DNA of 64,000 nucleotides from Flagellimonas onchidii. GTDB lineage: Bacteria; Bacteroidota; Bacteroidia; Flavobacteriales; Flavobacteriaceae. Shown piece after piece: positions 62,553 to 64,000 of this stretch (position 1 is the stretch's first letter; each line of letters begins with the position of its first letter). The stretch lies in NCBI RefSeq assembly GCF_004804315.1, contig NZ_SRXX01000007.1, positions 1 through 64,000 on the forward strand, given 5' to 3'. The position numbers and the translations under genes are program-made. Below the pieces are notes generated by a model. The model was not told where the DNA came from. It did not search any database and saw only the letters and a list, made by a program, of their open reading frames with translations.

Positions 62553-64000
62553 ATGAAAAAGTACCTCAATCTTTTTGATTTTTCACAGAAAGTAAATTAT
62601 CGTACTGAAATATTATCTGGACTTACCGTTGCCCTAGCTTTAGTGCCCGAGGCGATAGCTTTTGCATTGATTCCCGGATTTTCCCCATTAACGGGGTTAT
62701 ACGCTGCTTTTGTATTGGCTTTGGTCACTTCCATTTTGGGAGGTCGACCTGGGATGATCTCCGGAGCCACAGGAGCCGTAGCGGTTATTTTTGTTGGGTT
62801 GATTTTGGAGCTTAAACAGACCTTTCCCGGTATAGAACCAACAACGATTCTAAACTATGTTTTTGCTACGGTAATCATTGCTGGTATCATCCAAATTTTG
62901 GCAGGGGTGCTTCGATTGGGAAAATTCATCCGTTTGGTTCCCCACCCTGTTATGTTTGGGTTTGTAAACGGATTGGCCATTATTATTTTTATGGCGCAAT
63001 TCCCCAATTTTTATGAAAAGGGAACGGGAGAATTACTGTCTGGTGCTTCATTGTATACCATGTTAGGCCTTACCCTTTTGACCATGGTCATTATTTGGGG
63101 ATTTCCAAAAATTACCAAAGCAGTTCCTTCATCTTTATTGGCCATTGTGGTGGTATCGATAATTGTTCTTGGATTTGGAATAGATACCTTGACCGTTGCA
63201 GATACTATGCAAGAGGGGGAGAGTATCAAAGGAAGTTTCCCTCCCTTATCAATCCCAACAGTTCCGTTTACTCTGGAGACTTTTATGATAATCATCCCAT
63301 ATGCAGGAATAGTCGCTGGAGTTGGGTTGATTGAAAGCTTACTTACCCTTAATATTATTGATGAAATTACTGAGACAAGGGGTAGTGGAAATAAAGAATG
63401 TGTTGCCCAAGGTACAGCAAATATCCTTTCTGGATTTCTTTCGGGAATGGGTGGTTGTGCCATGATCGGGCAAAGTTTGATCAATACCTCATCAGGTGCC
63501 CGTGCAAGATTATCTGGAATAACGGCTGCAGTGATGCTGTTGGTTTTTATCATGTTCGGGAGTAACCTTATTGAGCAGTTGCCGATGGCTGCCCTAGTTG
63601 GATTAATGTTTATGGTAGCTATTGGAACTTTTGAATGGGCTAGCTTTAAAACTTTCAGAAAAATGCCCAATTCGGATGTGATTGTGATGGTTTTGGTGAC
63701 CTTGATCACAGCCATCACCCATAATTTGGCTGTTGCTGTTTTGTTAGGGGTCATTATTTCTGCCTTGGCCTATTCTTGGGAAAATGCAAAACGGATTCGC
63801 GCCAGAAAACATGTAGATGAAAATGGCGTAAAACATTATGAGATATACGGGCCTTTGTTTTTTGGGTCGACCACATTGTTTGCTGAAAAATTTGATGTCC
63901 AAAATGACCCCTCCGAAGTAATCATCGATTTTAAAGAGAGCCGTGTCGCCGATATGTCCGGGATTGAAGCACTAAATAAAATTACCGAACGCTATGCAAA
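62553..64000 (+). CDS. SulP family anion transporter, partial (cut by window end)
   Basis: Starts MKKYLNLFDFSQKVNYRTEIL and is open to the window end, 482 codons plus two bases. The transmembrane core has the SulP patterns ALVPEAIAFALIPGFSP, ISGATGAVAVIF and GCAMIGQSLINTSSGARARLSG. The STAS domain begins at about residue 430 (HYEIYGPLFFGSTTLFAEKF) and is not complete. The fuller core matches the sulfate-permease group more than the BicA-like gene at 33199. Third SulP gene in the window. Confidence 0.92.
   Translation, partial: MKKYLNLFDFSQKVNYRTEILSGLTVALALVPEAIAFALIPGFSPLTGLYAAFVLALVTSILGGRPGMISGATGAVAVIFVGLILELKQTFPGIEPTTILNYVFATVIIAGIIQILAGVLRLGKFIRLVPHPVMFGFVNGLAIIIFMAQFPNFYEKGTGELLSGASLYTMLGLTLLTMVIIWGFPKITKAVPSSLLAIVVVSIIVLGFGIDTLTVADTMQEGESIKGSFPPLSIPTVPFTLETFMIIIPYAGIVAGVGLIESLLTLNIIDEITETRGSGNKECVAQGTANILSGFLSGMGGCAMIGQSLINTSSGARARLSGITAAVMLLVFIMFGSNLIEQLPMAALVGLMFMVAIGTFEWASFKTFRKMPNSDVIVMVLVTLITAITHNLAVAVLLGVIISALAYSWENAKRIRARKHVDENGVKHYEIYGPLFFGSTTLFAEKFDVQNDPSEVIIDFKESRVADMSGIEALNKITERYA

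Noticed and set aside
63011..63754. 247-codon minus-strand frame near the window end
   Set aside because: Lies fully inside the partial SulP gene on the plus strand; the plus frame has clear transporter motifs and the minus frame none.
1..64000. tRNA, rRNA, CRISPR arrays and insertion sequences
   Set aside because: No T-loop/anticodon cloverleaf, rRNA segment, regularly spaced repeats with unique spacers, or transposase frame was found by reading both strands; short tRNA-like strings such as GGTTCGAA lie inside coding sequence.

Overview
The window looks like chromosomal DNA of a (probably marine) member of the Flavobacteriaceae (Bacteroidota). The signs are AT-rich sequence, almost no Shine-Dalgarno motifs, promoters of the TTTG-N19-TAnnTTTG type (best example upstream of the OmpA gene at 7568-7598), and family markers: a BatA-E aerotolerance operon, an OmpA protein with thrombospondin type-3 repeats, an IPExxxVDY-family protein, a viroplasmin-RNase H fusion and many SPII lipoproteins. 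The genus cannot be fixed from sequence reading alone. I saw no rRNA, tRNA, CRISPR, transposase or phage genes; this is mostly core genome with a few accessory islands.

Layout. 1-12.0 kb: the tail of an unknown gene, a beta-helix/PDZ lipoprotein, an SDR, and a minus-strand block with AddB-like nuclease, OmpA, Kbl and AddA-like helicase-nuclease. 12.1-13.35 kb: superoxide dismutase and a gene-free stretch with three copies of a conserved element plus hairpin that look like sibling small RNAs. 13.35-22.0 kb: a housekeeping block (amidophosphoribosyltransferase, PfkB kinase, RNase H, purN reading left; acpP, fabF, rnc, IPExxxVDY protein, pyk reading right). 22-26 kb: PAS protein, AraC regulator, a 52-aa Cys/His-rich protein, an AhpD-like protein, a degenerate cupredoxin, TetR and a small exporter-like protein. 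26-29.7 kb: dinB, CYTH, YhhN, pheS and a short membrane protein. 29.75-34.8 kb: SulP transporter, beta-carbonic anhydrase, UspA-like protein and a second SulP, probably for inorganic carbon and pH handling. 35.2-44.3 kb: MoxR, DUF58 and Bat proteins, one long operon with overlapping genes. 44.5-49.3 kb: SDR, four-helix-bundle protein, AlbA-domain protein, PfkB kinase, phosphoesterase and HhH protein. 49.6-52.1 kb: an ALDH7-type dehydrogenase, DUF1304 protein and 3-hydroxyanthranilate dioxygenase. 52.2-59.2 kb: CAP lipoprotein, CvpA, two small conserved proteins, glycerol-3-phosphate oxidase, PDZ hydrolase, membrane LytTR regulator and gpsA. 59.3-64 kb: a duplicated-domain lipoprotein, an AraC regulator divergent from a phytanoyl-CoA dioxygenase-like gene, and a third SulP cut by the window end.

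The most interesting points are: (i) the triplicated sRNA-like element at 12762-13254, with changing but still paired terminator stems, an invariant 39-40 nt segment and a -7-like box in front of each copy on the minus strand; (ii) 21-bp-spaced direct repeats next to both AraC-family genes, which fit AraC operator geometry and predict the target genes; (iii) the AraC-controlled small-protein/AhpD/cupredoxin unit; (iv) the SulP-Usp-carbonic anhydrase-SulP cassette; (v) four convergent gene pairs whose stop codons share one TTAR tetranucleotide.

All family calls are from reading translated sequence and motifs; no database search was run.
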